64,000 bases of DNA from Herbaspirillum sp. (GCF_017744395.1 NZ_JAGIBI010000004.1:186001-250000), one strand, 5' to 3'; counted from the first letter of the stretch, positions 19,392-30,870 are shown. Notes: generated by a model not told the origin, from the sequence alone. Translations and numbers: made by a program.

Positions 19392-20099
19392 TCAGCGCTG
19401 CCGCAGCGGCCGCTCCGTCTCCCCGGCGGTCGCGCAGCATAGCTGGTGCTTGATCGCATACACATACAGTTCCAGCCGGTTGCTCACGCTGAGCTTGTGG
19501 TAGATCGAAGTCAGGTGGTTGCTCAAGGTATGTTCCGAGATGAACAGGGCTTGCGCCAGCGTCTTGTTGGATGCCCCGCTGCTGTTGACGATGGCCGAGA
19601 TGACCTTCTGTTCCCTGGCGGTCAGGGTGGATTGCCTCTCCGCCTCCGGATTGCTCCTGGCCACGTTGCGGGGATCCAGCAGCTCGCCGAATACGCGCCC
19701 CAGCGTATCGTGGTCCAGCCACAGCTCGCCAAGGTGGATCTTCTCGATGGCCTTGATCACCTGTTCCGCCGAGGCCGTCTTGCACAGTACCCCGCGCACC
19801 CCGCGCTTGACCGCCTGGTCCAGCAAGGCCTGGTCGCGCGATCCCGAAAGCACCAGGATGCGCGCCGGACTGGCGGCCAGCAGCGCCGGCAGGATATCGA
19901 CGGCCGAAGCGCCGTCCAGGTCCAGGTCGAGCACAATGATATCCGGACTGAGCGCGGCCGCCGCCGCCAGCGTCCCTTCGATATTCCTTGCCGTACCTGC
20001 CAGTTCCATGCGCGGCCGCTGGCTTTCGATCAGGCGGCTCAACCCCCATAGCATCGTCTCGTGGTCATCGACCAGCATGACGCGAATTGTCGTATGCAT
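19392..20099 (-). CDS. NarL/FixJ-type response regulator
   Basis: Two-component transcription regulator, 235 residues. The receiver domain has Asp11-Asp12, phosphoacceptor Asp58 in IIVLDLDLDG, Ser85 and Lys107 (VLCKTAS). The LuxR-type DNA-binding domain lies at about 160-225, with LTAREQKVISAIV, NKTLAQALFISEHTLSNHL and KLSVSNRLELYVYA. The kinase gene lies 35 nt upstream in the same direction, so the two form one leftward operon. Its placement convergent to tadC suggests that it controls the pilus locus, though no binding site can be read from sequence alone. Confidence 0.9.
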   Translation of the reverse strand: MHTTIRVMLVDDHETMLWGLSRLIESQRPRMELAGTARNIEGTLAAAAALSPDIIVLDLDLDGASAVDILPALLAASPARILVLSGSRDQALLDQAVKRGVRGVLCKTASAEQVIKAIEKIHLGELWLDHDTLGRVFGELLDPRNVARSNPEAERQSTLTAREQKVISAIVNSSGASNKTLAQALFISEHTLSNHLTSIYHKLSVSNRLELYVYAIKHQLCCATAGETERPLRQR

Positions 20100-20134
20100 T
20101 TTCTTTTTCCCTGCCCTCCAATTGGAGGCTTTGC

Positions 20135-21811
20135 CTATATTGGAATTTCTATCAACACGACGGTACTGCCGTCGCTTCCCTCGCTGACGCGTGTCAGGCC
20201 TCCCAAGGCCGCGGCGCGCTCAGTCAGCGAAGACGGTGAAAAATCGGTGAAACCAGCCCCTCCCCCTTCATTGACGATCTCGATTTCGATATGGTCCCCG
20301 GCGCGGCGCAGGGTCACTCCGCCATGCCGTGCCCGGCTATGTTTGCAAATGTTGTACAAGCCCTCCCGCACCAGTTGCACCACCTCTGCGTTGAAGCGGT
20401 CGTTCATGCCCGGCAGGTCGTCCATCTCGAGGGCGATATCGATGCCGTAGAACGCGTGTATCTGGCTGATCTGCTGCTGCAGCGCCGTGCGCAGCATGGG
20501 TTCGGAGGGCACCGCCGTGCGCACGATGCGGGCGTAATGGCGCAGGTCGTCGATGACGCAGGTGGTCATGTCCACCAGCTTGCTGATATCGGAAAACAGG
20601 GCATTGTCCGGCGCCGCCTTGTTGCGCAAGGCGTTGAGGCCGAGCTTGAGGCCGATGTAGGGTTGCAGCGTGGTGTCGTGGATATCCAGCGAAATCTTCT
20701 TCCGCTCCTGCTGCGCGGCATCCGACGCCATGCGCGTGAGCAGGTCGATGTTGTCGATCACGGGAAAGGCCTGTTCGTTGACCTGCAATAGAAACAGCGC
20801 ATCATGCTTGCCCAGGTGCCGCTGGCCGGCGACGACGAACAGCCGGCCCTCGCGATTGCGCAGCGTAAACGGCGCACTGATCAGCGACTCGGCCTCCAGC
20901 AGTTCGGTCAGGTCCGGCCCTTCCTGGCTGTCCGGCCGCACCCATTTCTCCTGGCCGCTATCGTAGGCCGCCGTGGCCGCCTTCCACGGCCAGCGCGGAT
21001 GCGGCAGGCGTTCGCATGCCAGCACATGGCTGGCATGCGGGGCCAACAATGGTGCGATGGCCTGGGCGTCGACCGTCTCGCTGCTGAAATCGCAGGAGCC
21101 GTACCGGCGCGAGAGCGTCAGCAGTTCGTAGCCATCTTCGGTATGGTCGGGAAGGACGCAGATGCAGCGCCGGGCGTGGAAGAATTCCGCGGTTTGCAGC
21201 AGCGTGGTGCGCAATGTCTGTTCGGCCCCGAAACGGGGATTGGACAGTTTGCTGACGTTGCGCAACAGGATCAGGCGCCGTTTCAATTCGAGCTGGGATT
21301 CCCCCCAGCGCGCGCTCAGGTAACCGAAGACGAGAAGGAAGGTCAGGCGCAGCAGCATCCGGGAAAGGTCGGTACGCAGCTCGTACGGCACATGGCATAA
21401 CGCGAACAGGACGGCCGAGGCGATGGTGATGCGCGCGCCTTCTTCGAAGCCCCAGCGGAAAGAGGTGGTCAGGATGGCCGGAAAGAACAGGAAGAAATAG
21501 CTGCCGATGCCGCCGGAGAACAGCACGATCAGCGCGTACCAGCAGATGTCCAGCCAGGGCACCAGCCTGCTGTCGGTCACCGGATGCCGCGCCAGGGTCG
21601 CGGCATAGACTACGCCGCTATGGGCGACATAGCCCGCCAGCACCAGCCAGGTCGCCTGCTGCGCGCGATCGCCGCCGGGCGGATCGATCAGTACCGCCAG
21701 CAGCACCGAAATCGCCAGCAGCAGGCGCATGCGCGCAATCAGCGTGGCATCCGCCAGATCCATTTCCCAGCGTACCGCTCGTGGCTGCATGTTCGGTCGT
21801 ATCGTTGCCAT
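20135..21811 (-). CDS. membrane sensor histidine kinase (HisKA_3 type)
   Basis: Sensor kinase of 558 residues paired with the regulator at 19392. Residues about 26-170 hold five or six hydrophobic helices with only short loops, so the sensor is probably within the membrane. A GAF-like stretch (about 190-345) follows, then the HisKA_3 dimerisation region ERKKISLDIHDTTLQP with phosphoacceptor His378, and an HATPase_c domain with the N-box VREGLYNICKHSRA and a C-terminal GSTVVLIEIP. The N-box has Cys-Lys-His in place of the usual Ala-hydrophobic-x-His spacing. The ribosome site is weak and the exact start is uncertain. Confidence 0.88.
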   Translation of the reverse strand: MATIRPNMQPRAVRWEMDLADATLIARMRLLLAISVLLAVLIDPPGGDRAQQATWLVLAGYVAHSGVVYAATLARHPVTDSRLVPWLDICWYALIVLFSGGIGSYFFLFFPAILTTSFRWGFEEGARITIASAVLFALCHVPYELRTDLSRMLLRLTFLLVFGYLSARWGESQLELKRRLILLRNVSKLSNPRFGAEQTLRTTLLQTAEFFHARRCICVLPDHTEDGYELLTLSRRYGSCDFSSETVDAQAIAPLLAPHASHVLACERLPHPRWPWKAATAAYDSGQEKWVRPDSQEGPDLTELLEAESLISAPFTLRNREGRLFVVAGQRHLGKHDALFLLQVNEQAFPVIDNIDLLTRMASDAAQQERKKISLDIHDTTLQPYIGLKLGLNALRNKAAPDNALFSDISKLVDMTTCVIDDLRHYARIVRTAVPSEPMLRTALQQQISQIHAFYGIDIALEMDDLPGMNDRFNAEVVQLVREGLYNICKHSRARHGGVTLRRAGDHIEIEIVNEGGGAGFTDFSPSSLTERAAALGGLTRVSEGSDGSTVVLIEIPI

Positions 21812-22068
21812 GCTGCATGGCCCCTGCGATCGGGAAAGCCAATGGCTGCGCGACAGACGCGGCCAACCTCGATGCCCTTCCCGTTTTACGGCAGTCGGCC
21901 GGGAGCCAATCCCCGAACCCCGGACACCGGCGATCCCCGCTTTCGTGCATTGCCGTAGTGCGCGTTAGCTTGACGATGGTCCGCCTGGCTGATTTCATTG
22001 TATGTGAGGTAGTGACAAAAGATAAACATTTACGGATTTTTTTTACGAACCGCCCGCAAATTTGTTGT

Positions 22069-22083
22069 ATTTAAATTCCGCCG
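22069..22083 (+). repeat. 15-bp motif, copy 1
   Basis: atttaaattccgccg, repeated exactly at 22128 in the same orientation and at 52901 on the other strand. The left half atttaaat is a palindrome. Function unknown. Confidence 0.8.
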
Positions 22084-22127
22084 CCAGCGTGCTTTTCCAG
22101 CCGGAAAACAAGCCATTTCCAGGGCGC

Positions 22128-22142
22128 ATTTAAATTCCGCCG
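22128..22142 (+). repeat. 15-bp motif, copy 2
   Basis: Exact copy of the motif at 22069, with starts 59 nt apart. The flanks of the copies differ, so this is not a longer duplication. Confidence 0.8.
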
Positions 22143-22368
22143 GACCCGCACCAAATGCGAGCATGGATTGATCGCCGCACAAGCCCGGAGTCCCTTCGCG
22201 CATGACAATTACGCGCACGCCGGCCATGGCGCGGCGAAGACGCTTCCCGCTTTCGGTAACATGATGAAACTCCGCTTGACCCTGGGACGGTGCGGGCCCA
22301 TCCTGCCGGTTTGGATCGTTCGAACAAGGATCGCCGGCAAGAAAAATCCACTCGCAAACGGAAATTGC

Positions 22369-22374
22369 TAGAAT
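22369..22374 (+). promoter_or_regulatory. -10 box for dut
   Basis: TAGAAT preceded by tgc, 86 nt upstream of the dut ATG. No convincing -35. Confidence 0.35.
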
Positions 22375-22459
22375 TGCCCGTCCGGGTGATGTCCGCCATA
22401 AGTTGCCGCGCACACATTGCCGTTATTGTCGTTTTACATCCCCCCACCACGATAGAAAT

Positions 22460-22921
22460 ATGCATCGTCGAATTGAAGCCCGTATCGTCAGCCCCCTTCT
22501 TGGCGAACAAATTCCTGTTCCCTCTTATGCCACCGATGGTTCCGCCGCGCTGGACTTGCGCGCATGCATCGAAGCCCCGGTCACAATCCGCGCCGGCGGC
22601 CGGGAGTTGATCAAGACCGGCCTGGCCATCAACATGATGGACCCGGCCCTGGTGGCGATCGTGGCCTCGCGTTCCGGCCTGTCCCTGAAGCATGGCCTGC
22701 ATGTGGCCCAGGGCATCGGGGTGATCGATGCCGACTACCACGGCGAGATCGCGGTCATCCTGGCCAATTCCGGCAGCGAGGACTACGTGGTGCAGCCCGG
22801 CGACCGTATCGCGCAACTGATGTTCCAGCCGGTTGTGCAGGTCGCCCTGAGTTTCGTGGAAAAGTTCTCGACGGAGACGGAGCGCGGGGAAGGCGGTTTC
22901 GGCAGCACGGGCAAACACTGA
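22460..22921 (+). CDS. dut: dUTP diphosphatase
   Basis: Hydrolyses dUTP to dUMP and pyrophosphate, keeping uracil out of DNA and feeding dTMP synthesis. The 153-residue trimer-type enzyme shows the five dUTPase motifs: [41 protein letters not shown] and the C-terminal [15 protein letters not shown] 22460 matches the family N-terminus. The stop overlaps or nearly abuts the next gene, so the two are probably co-transcribed. Confidence 0.95.
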   Translation: MHRRIEARIVSPLLGEQIPVPSYATDGSAALDLRACIEAPVTIRAGGRELIKTGLAINMMDPALVAIVASRSGLSLKHGLHVAQGIGVIDADYHGEIAVILANSGSEDYVVQPGDRIAQLMFQPVVQVALSFVEKFSTETERGEGGFGSTGKH

Positions 22922-22932
22922 TGGAGAACCGC

Positions 22933-24024
22933 ATGTTCGCACCCTGCCTGCCCGCGTGGCAGAAGATAAGGAATTTCGCGGCACTGGCGCCGCTGGCCGT
23001 CTTGGCCGCCTGCGCCACACAGGAAACCGGAACGCCGGCTGCGCCCGGCGGCAACGTCCCCGCATCGGTCTCGACGCAAGCGCCAAAGCCGGCGGAAACC
23101 CGCCAGCAAAAGGAACTGCGCGAGCTGATCGCGCAACAGGACCGGCTGTACCGCGTAGCGGCGCCGCTGCTGACCAGCAACGCGCAACTGTGCCGCGGCA
23201 ATGCGCGCAATCTGCTCGGCTTCACCGCCAAGAACAAGTATTCCTTCCCGATCGAATATGCCGACACGGCGCGCAGCCTGGGCTATGACGACCGCCTGCA
23301 GGTCACCGGCGTGCTGCCCGGCAGCGGCGCCGAACAGGCCGGCATCCAGCGCGGCGACCTGCTGGTGGCGCTGGCCGGCAAGCCGATGCCGCAAGGCACC
23401 GACGCCGAACGCCAGGCCGCCGTGCTGCTCTCCCCGCTGGTGGTGAAGAAGGCGCCGATCAGCCTGGGCGTGCAGCGCAACGGCCAGCAACGCGCCATCA
23501 ATGTGCCGCTGACGTTCGCCTGCGCCTTCAGCATCGAGCTGGGCAATGCCGACAACGTCAACACCTATGCCGACGGCCGCCGCGTGCTGATTACCCGCGG
23601 TATGCTCAAATTCACCCAGAACGACGATGAACTGGCCTACCTGATCGCCAAGGACATGGCCCACAACATCCTCGGCCATGCGATCCGCCAGCGCATGGTG
23701 TCGACCATCGCCGAAGTGATCGACAACCTGCTGCTGCCGCATCCGGACCCGACCACCACGGCCGGCACCGCCGGCATCCGCGTCTATCCGCAGGACCTCG
23801 ATGCGGCGGCCGATACGCTCTCGCTCTACCTGCTGGCGCGCGCCGGCTACAACATCGACAATGTGCCGGCCTTCTGGAAGCGCCTGTCGGACCAGTATCC
23901 GGCCAGCGTGACCAACGGCTACACGGCCTTGCACCCATCGACGGCCTACCGCCTCTCGATGATCGACAAGGTGACCCAGATCGTGAAGGCCAAGCAGGAA
24001 GCGGGCAAGCCGCTGATGCCCTGA
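22933..24024 (+). CDS. PDZ-containing lipoprotein with degenerate M48-type site
   Basis: Starts MFAPCLPAWQ and has a lipobox at LAAC, so it is likely a 363-residue lipoprotein. A PDZ domain (about 110-165, VTGVLPGSGAEQAGIQRGD) is followed by an M48-like domain. Where active M48 proteases have HExxH, this reads KDMAHNILGH: Lys240 replaces the first zinc-binding His and Asp241 replaces the catalytic Glu, while His244 is kept. Hydrolysis therefore seems unlikely unless other ligands serve. ATG 22933 has ggag 6 nt upstream; the alternative ATG 22921 overlaps the dut stop. A strong terminator follows. Confidence 0.8.
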   Translation: MFAPCLPAWQKIRNFAALAPLAVLAACATQETGTPAAPGGNVPASVSTQAPKPAETRQQKELRELIAQQDRLYRVAAPLLTSNAQLCRGNARNLLGFTAKNKYSFPIEYADTARSLGYDDRLQVTGVLPGSGAEQAGIQRGDLLVALAGKPMPQGTDAERQAAVLLSPLVVKKAPISLGVQRNGQQRAINVPLTFACAFSIELGNADNVNTYADGRRVLITRGMLKFTQNDDELAYLIAKDMAHNILGHAIRQRMVSTIAEVIDNLLLPHPDPTTTAGTAGIRVYPQDLDAAADTLSLYLLARAGYNIDNVPAFWKRLSDQYPASVTNGYTALHPSTAYRLSMIDKVTQIVKAKQEAGKPLMP

Positions 24025-24053
24025 GAACCGGTTCACAGGTAGCTTAGAACGTT

Positions 24054-24093
24054 AGAACGGCGCGGGAGAATATCTCCCGCGCCGTTCTTTTTT
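24054..24093 (+). terminator. terminator after PDZ lipoprotein gene
   Basis: 16-bp perfect stem (24054-24069 with 24073-24088), loop ata, followed by a T-run. A second, smaller hairpin lies at 24097-24118. Confidence 0.9.
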
Positions 24094-24128
24094 CCATGCC
24101 CGGCATGAAGGCCGGGCAAGCGCAAATG

Positions 24129-24157
24129 AAAAAGCCGGAACATCGTTCCGGCTTTTT
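24129..24157. terminator. bidirectional terminator between lipoprotein gene and clpA
   Basis: aaaaagccggaac pairs with gttccggcttttt around a 3-nt loop, giving T-runs on both strands. On the minus strand it ends clpA transcription. Confidence 0.85.
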
Positions 24158-24179
24158 CGTTGCTGCGCGTGAGTGAAGC

Positions 24180-26479
<2,300 letters not shown>

Positions 26480-26483
<4 letters not shown>

Positions 26484-26794
26484 GCTTCCTCCATCACGCA
26501 TTGCAGGGGATGTCCTGCCTTTCGAGCGTGGGTTAAAACGAGTTCCACTTTAGTGGATGCGATATCTTTGGGATACACACCACACATTCCCTTCCCATCG
26601 CGGTGAACCTTGAGCATGATCTGCGTCGCAGTTTCACGGTCCTTGTTGAAGTACTGCTGGATGACGGCGACGACGAATTCCATCGGCGTATAGTCATCGT
26701 TCAACAACAGAACTTGGTACATCGGGGGCGGCTTAAGTTTCGATTCCTGCCGTTCCAGGACTGTACCGCCATCATTTTCGTGCTTGGTTGCCAT
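26480..26794 (-). CDS. clpS: ClpA adaptor ClpS
   Basis: Small adaptor that binds N-end-rule substrates and the ClpA N-domain. 104 residues, with the family core [18 protein letters not shown], the residues [20 protein letters not shown], and [14 protein letters not shown] flexible N-terminal tail (about 25 residues) precedes the core. It is the first gene of the clpS-clpA operon, transcribed leftwards and divergent from the cold-shock gene. Confidence 0.96.
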
Positions 26795-27136
26795 GCGTTT
26801 ATTCGACCATCAAAAGCTGTGCAACGCACAATGATTACACGTAAGATCCAGATGGATAGATATTACGCGTTTTCCCGATGCTGCGCAGATGACGGTGATT
26901 TATCCTAAATCAAGGGCTGCCGTCGCCATCGGCAAAACAGGGGGCCAAATTTTAAGTTGAAAACTGCTTGACTTTTGGATTTCCAGCGAGAACAATGGAA
27001 TTTCATTGATCGGTAGTTACTGCTTTTCAATGCTCGAGAGATGTAAAGGGGGCACGGTTTAAGGGGGGCTGCGTGACGCGCGATGCTTCTTGCTTTGACG
27101 GCTCGTGTGATAGTTTAAATTTGAAAGAATGCTTTT
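26795..27136. other. 342-nt divergent region, clpS / cold-shock gene
   Basis: No protein gene seen. It holds the start regions of two divergent genes and a candidate promoter at 26968-26996 that would give the cold-shock gene a leader of about 130 nt, as is usual for csp mRNAs. Confidence 0.7.
26968..26996 (+). promoter_or_regulatory. candidate promoter of cold-shock gene
   Basis: TTGACT, 17-nt spacer, AACAAT. The -35 is near consensus and the -10 is poor. The predicted start would lie near 27003. Confidence 0.45.
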
Positions 27137-27343
27137 ATGGCAACAGGTACTGTCAAGTGGTTCAACGATTCCAAAGGCTTTGGCTTCATCACTCCGGATG
27201 ACGGCGGCGAGGATTTGTTCGCTCACTTCTCGGCAATCCAGATGAACGGCTTCAAGACCCTGAAAGAAGGTCAGAAAGTCCAGTTTGACGTCACGCAAGG
27301 CCCCAAGGGCAAGCAAGCTTCGAACATCCAGCAAGCCGCTTAA
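27137..27343 (+). CDS. cold-shock domain protein (CspA family)
   Basis: 68-residue OB-fold RNA/DNA-binding protein. It contains RNP1 (SKGFGFIT, residues 12-19) and RNP2 (DLFAHFS, 27-33). Such proteins melt mRNA secondary structure; some are cold-induced, others constitutive, and the sequence does not settle which. The long A/T-rich leader and the strong terminator just after the gene indicate a monocistronic unit. Confidence 0.95.
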   Translation: MATGTVKWFNDSKGFGFITPDDGGEDLFAHFSAIQMNGFKTLKEGQKVQFDVTQGPKGKQASNIQQAA

Positions 27344-27362
27344 TCCCGGCCTGCTTCTGAAA

Positions 27363-27388
27363 AGCTCCGCAAATTGCGGAGCTTTTTT
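27363..27388 (+). terminator. terminator of cold-shock gene
   Basis: agctccgc/gcggagct stem with aaatt loop, followed by six T. Confidence 0.92.
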
Positions 27389-27430
27389 CATTTCCGCTCG
27401 CGTTGCTTCGGCAATCCCCCGCCCCCAACG

Positions 27431-27455
27431 AAAAAGCCGGGCATTGCCCGGCTTT
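27431..27455 (-). terminator. terminator of icd
   Basis: 10-bp perfect stem aaagccgggc/gcccggcttt with a 3-nt loop. On the minus strand it ends in a run of five T. Confidence 0.85.
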
Positions 27456-27481
27456 CGTACGCCTCGCAGGGGCCAGCCCTG

Positions 27482-28738
<1,257 letters not shown>

Positions 28739-28900
28739 CGTGGTCTCCGGCGTTGAAGCAGAACAAGCGGGGGATTTTAAGAGATTTCGCGAAAGCAGGT
28801 CGGTGAATGCTCAGACGCTATGTCCTCTATAAGACATAAGATATGCCCTCGATTATGCATCAGGATTTTACGGAATCCCATGATTTTGCGACACTAGCGC

Positions 28901-29461
28901 ATGCCTCTTATCTTATTCAACAAGCCCTTCCAGGTCATGAGCCAGTTCTCCGCCCATCCGGAGCGCGAAACGCTGGCCGACTATCTCCAGATCCCGAACG
29001 TCTACCCCGCCGGCCGCCTCGATGCCGACAGCGAAGGTTTGCTGCTGCTCACTGACGACGGCAAGCTCCAGCACGAAATCAGCAACCCGCGCCGCAAGCA
29101 GCCCAAGACCTACCTGGCGCAAGTCGAAGGCAGCGCCTCCCGGGAGATGCTGCAGCGCCTGCGCGATCCGCTCGACCTGGGCGACTTCGTGACGCAGAAA
29201 AGCGAAGCCCGGCTGATCCAGGAACCGGGCTGGCTATGGCCGCGCAATCCACCGATCCGCGAGCGCAAGAACCAGCCGACCAGCTGGATCGCGCTCACCA
29301 TCAGCGAAGGCAAGAACCGCCAGGTGCGGCGCATGACGGCCGCGGTCGGCCTGCCGACGTTGCGCCTGGTGCGCATCGCCATCGGCCCGTTTTCGCTGGC
29401 GACCCATCCGCTGTTGCCGGGAGAGTGGCGGGAAGTGGATCCGCTGGAACTGGAGCGTTGA
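28901..29461 (+). CDS. rluE: 23S rRNA pseudouridine synthase, RluE-like
   Basis: RsuA/RluE-type pseudouridine synthase of 186 residues without an S4 domain, which fits RluE (Psi2457 of 23S rRNA in E. coli). It starts directly with the catalytic domain (MPLILFNKPFQVMSQFS) and has the catalytic Asp in GRLDADSEGLLLLT, KTYLAQVEG, and GKNRQVRRMTAAVGLPTLRL. The site specificity is inferred from length and domain make-up. Confidence 0.88.
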   Translation: MPLILFNKPFQVMSQFSAHPERETLADYLQIPNVYPAGRLDADSEGLLLLTDDGKLQHEISNPRRKQPKTYLAQVEGSASREMLQRLRDPLDLGDFVTQKSEARLIQEPGWLWPRNPPIRERKNQPTSWIALTISEGKNRQVRRMTAAVGLPTLRLVRIAIGPFSLATHPLLPGEWREVDPLELER

Positions 29462-29541
29462 GCTGCGATACGCGACAGAAATTAACAAAACGACATCAAT
29501 AATTCCCTGTATTTCCAGCAATCATCAAAAAAAGATCAAAA

Positions 29542-29554
29542 AGGTTGTCAACCT
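29542..29554. promoter_or_regulatory. palindrome upstream of AKK-repeat gene
   Basis: aggttg-t-caacct, a perfect 6-bp inverted repeat around one base, 87 nt before the start codon. Possible operator. Confidence 0.35.
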
Positions 29555-29580
29555 CTGTTGTTTGCTGCCGTTATTGTCAG

Positions 29581-29596
29581 TGATTCGCACGAATCA
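29581..29596. promoter_or_regulatory. palindrome upstream of AKK-repeat gene
   Basis: tgattcg-ca-cgaatca, 7-bp arms around two bases, 45 nt before the start codon, where it could overlap a promoter. Possible operator or mRNA hairpin. Confidence 0.4.
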
Positions 29597-29640
29597 TCGT
29601 TTGCCTTACATCCCTAACATGTTGAATTGAAGGACGGAAA

Positions 29641-29820
29641 ATGAAAAAATTGATCGCCGCTCTGATCGCTGGTCTGTTCGCAACTGCTGCTTTCGCACAA
29701 GCTCCGGCCGCTCCGGAAGCCCCGAAGGCTGAAGCTGCTGCTCCGAAGGCAAAGAAGGCCAAGAAGGCAAAGAAAGCCAAGAAGGCAAAGAAGGCTGCCG
29801 CCGCTGCTGAAGCTAAGTAA
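29641..29820 (+). CDS. secreted Lys/Ala-repeat peptide
   Basis: A 59-residue product with a good ribosome site (aaggacgg). Residues 1-19 form a signal peptide ending AFA, then QAPAAPEAPKAEAAAPK and five tandem copies of AKK, then a poly-Ala end. The mature 40-residue peptide would be strongly basic and unstructured, and resembles histone H1 tails but is exported. Family not recognised with certainty; similar Ala/Lys-rich small exported proteins occur in Burkholderiales as hypothetical proteins. Binding to LPS, DNA or acidic polymer in the periplasm is a guess. The codons alternate smoothly (gcaaagaag units), so the repeat can slip. Confidence 0.75.
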   Translation: MKKLIAALIAGLFATAAFAQAPAAPEAPKAEAAAPKAKKAKKAKKAKKAKKAAAAAEAK

Positions 29821-29933
29821 TTAGCGTCCTGCGTCGCGCAATTCAAAAGGCAGGCTAGTCCTGCCTTTTTTCATGCCCGCACGATTGCTCCGGCATTTCC
29901 CGCTTGCGCCAGGGCGCAACGATGGCAAGCCGC

Positions 29934-29939
29934 TATAAT
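29934..29939 (+). promoter_or_regulatory. -10 box for DUF192 gene
   Basis: TATAAT in the context gccgcTATAATccgg, 49 nt upstream of the ATG. The same context precedes murJ. Confidence 0.5.
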
Positions 29940-29987
29940 CCGGCAGATTCAAACTTCCTTCTGATCGACCGAATTCCCATACCGACC

Positions 29988-30452
29988 ATGCGCCAACCCA
30001 ATCGCCTCCGCCTGCGCGGCGGCATCGCCGCCGCTCTGCTGGCGACGCTCTGCCTTGCCGACGCCAGCGCCCAGACCCCGCAAGTCCGCCGCTTCCCGAC
30101 CACCCAGCTCAACATCGGCATCCACCTGATCAAGGCCGAAGTCGCCCAGACCGAGGCCGAGCGCGAGCAAGGGCTGATGTTCCGCGAAAAAATGGGGGAT
30201 AACGAAGGCATGCTGTTCCTGTTCGGCGCGCCGGCAGGCGTTTGCATGTGGATGAAAAACACGCTGATCCCGCTGTCGGTCGCCTTCATGGATGAAAAAG
30301 GCGAGATCATCAACATCGAGGAAATGAAGGCGCAGACCCTGGATTCGCATTGCGCCAAGCGCGGCGCCGTCTATGCGCTGGAAATGAACAAGGGCTGGTT
30401 CAAGCAGAAGAACATCAAGCCAGGCACCAGAATCGAAGGCTTGCCCAAATAA
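29988..30452 (+). CDS. exported DUF192 protein
   Basis: 154-residue protein with a signal peptide (about 1-30, GGIAAALLATLCLADASA) and a DUF192 domain: VAQTEAEREQGLMFREKM, GMLFLFG, CMWMKNTLIPLSVAFMDEKG and HCAKRGAVYALEMNKGWF. The biochemical role of DUF192 is not established. The start at 29988 gives a normal signal peptide; longer in-frame starts do not and would precede the TATAAT box. Confidence 0.88.
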   Translation: MRQPNRLRLRGGIAAALLATLCLADASAQTPQVRRFPTTQLNIGIHLIKAEVAQTEAEREQGLMFREKMGDNEGMLFLFGAPAGVCMWMKNTLIPLSVAFMDEKGEIINIEEMKAQTLDSHCAKRGAVYALEMNKGWFKQKNIKPGTRIEGLPK

Positions 30453-30514
30453 ACAGGAGAAAGCCGGGGGCAACACCCCGGCTTGCAGTGCCGCCGCACG
30501 CGCGATACAAATGC

Positions 30515-30542
30515 AAAAACCCGCCTGAAAAGACGGGTTTTT
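30515..30542. terminator. bidirectional terminator, DUF192 gene / rpsT
   Basis: aaaaacccg (30515-30523) pairs with cgggttttt (30534-30542). T-runs appear on both strands. A further hairpin aagccgggg/ccccggctt lies at 30461-30484 just after the DUF192 stop. Confidence 0.85.
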
Positions 30543-30603
30543 GTTTTACTGCAACCGAACCGCTTACCGGACGAGCCGGCCGGTTCAGCCAAAGACCGGC
30601 GAA

Positions 30604-30870
30604 TTAAGCAGCCAGGGCCTTCAGGGCAGCAGCCAGGCGGCTCTTGTGGCGAGCAGCCTTGTTCTTGTGGATGATCTTCTTGTCGGCGATGCTGTCGATG
30701 GTCGACACCGAAGCCTGGAACACGCTGGTTGCAGCGGCCTTGTCGCCACCGGCGATTGCCTTGCGAACAGCCTTGATTGCGGTGCGCAGGGTCGAACGCT
30801 GGCTCGAGTTGTGAGCGTTTTGCTTAACTGCCTGACGTGCACGCTTGCGTGCCTGTGCGGTATTTGCCAT
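30604..30870 (-). CDS. rpsT: 30S ribosomal protein S20
   Basis: Primary 16S rRNA-binding protein of the small subunit. 88 residues, starting [18 protein letters not shown], with [13 protein letters not shown] and [18 protein letters not shown], at family length. It is a single-gene unit with its own promoter (30976-30948) and is divergent from murJ, an arrangement also known in enterobacteria. Confidence 0.98.
   Translation of the reverse strand: MANTAQARKRARQAVKQNAHNSSQRSTLRTAIKAVRKAIAGGDKAAATSVFQASVSTIDSIADKKIIHKNKAARHKSRLAAALKALAA

Larger units (their letters stand above)
21812..22459. other. 648-nt intergenic region between kinase gene and dut
   Basis: No gene could be supported on either strand. 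It holds an A/T-rich patch (about 22010-22075), two exact copies of a 15-bp motif (22069 and 22128), and a TAGAAT -10-like box at 22369-22374 that probably serves dut. It is the right-hand junction of the pilus island with the housekeeping genes. Confidence 0.7.

Noticed and set aside
21812-22459. Gene remnant or attachment site at the right edge of the pilus island
   Set aside because: No conserved peptide fragment on either strand and no direct repeat matching the left edge near coaBC could be found.
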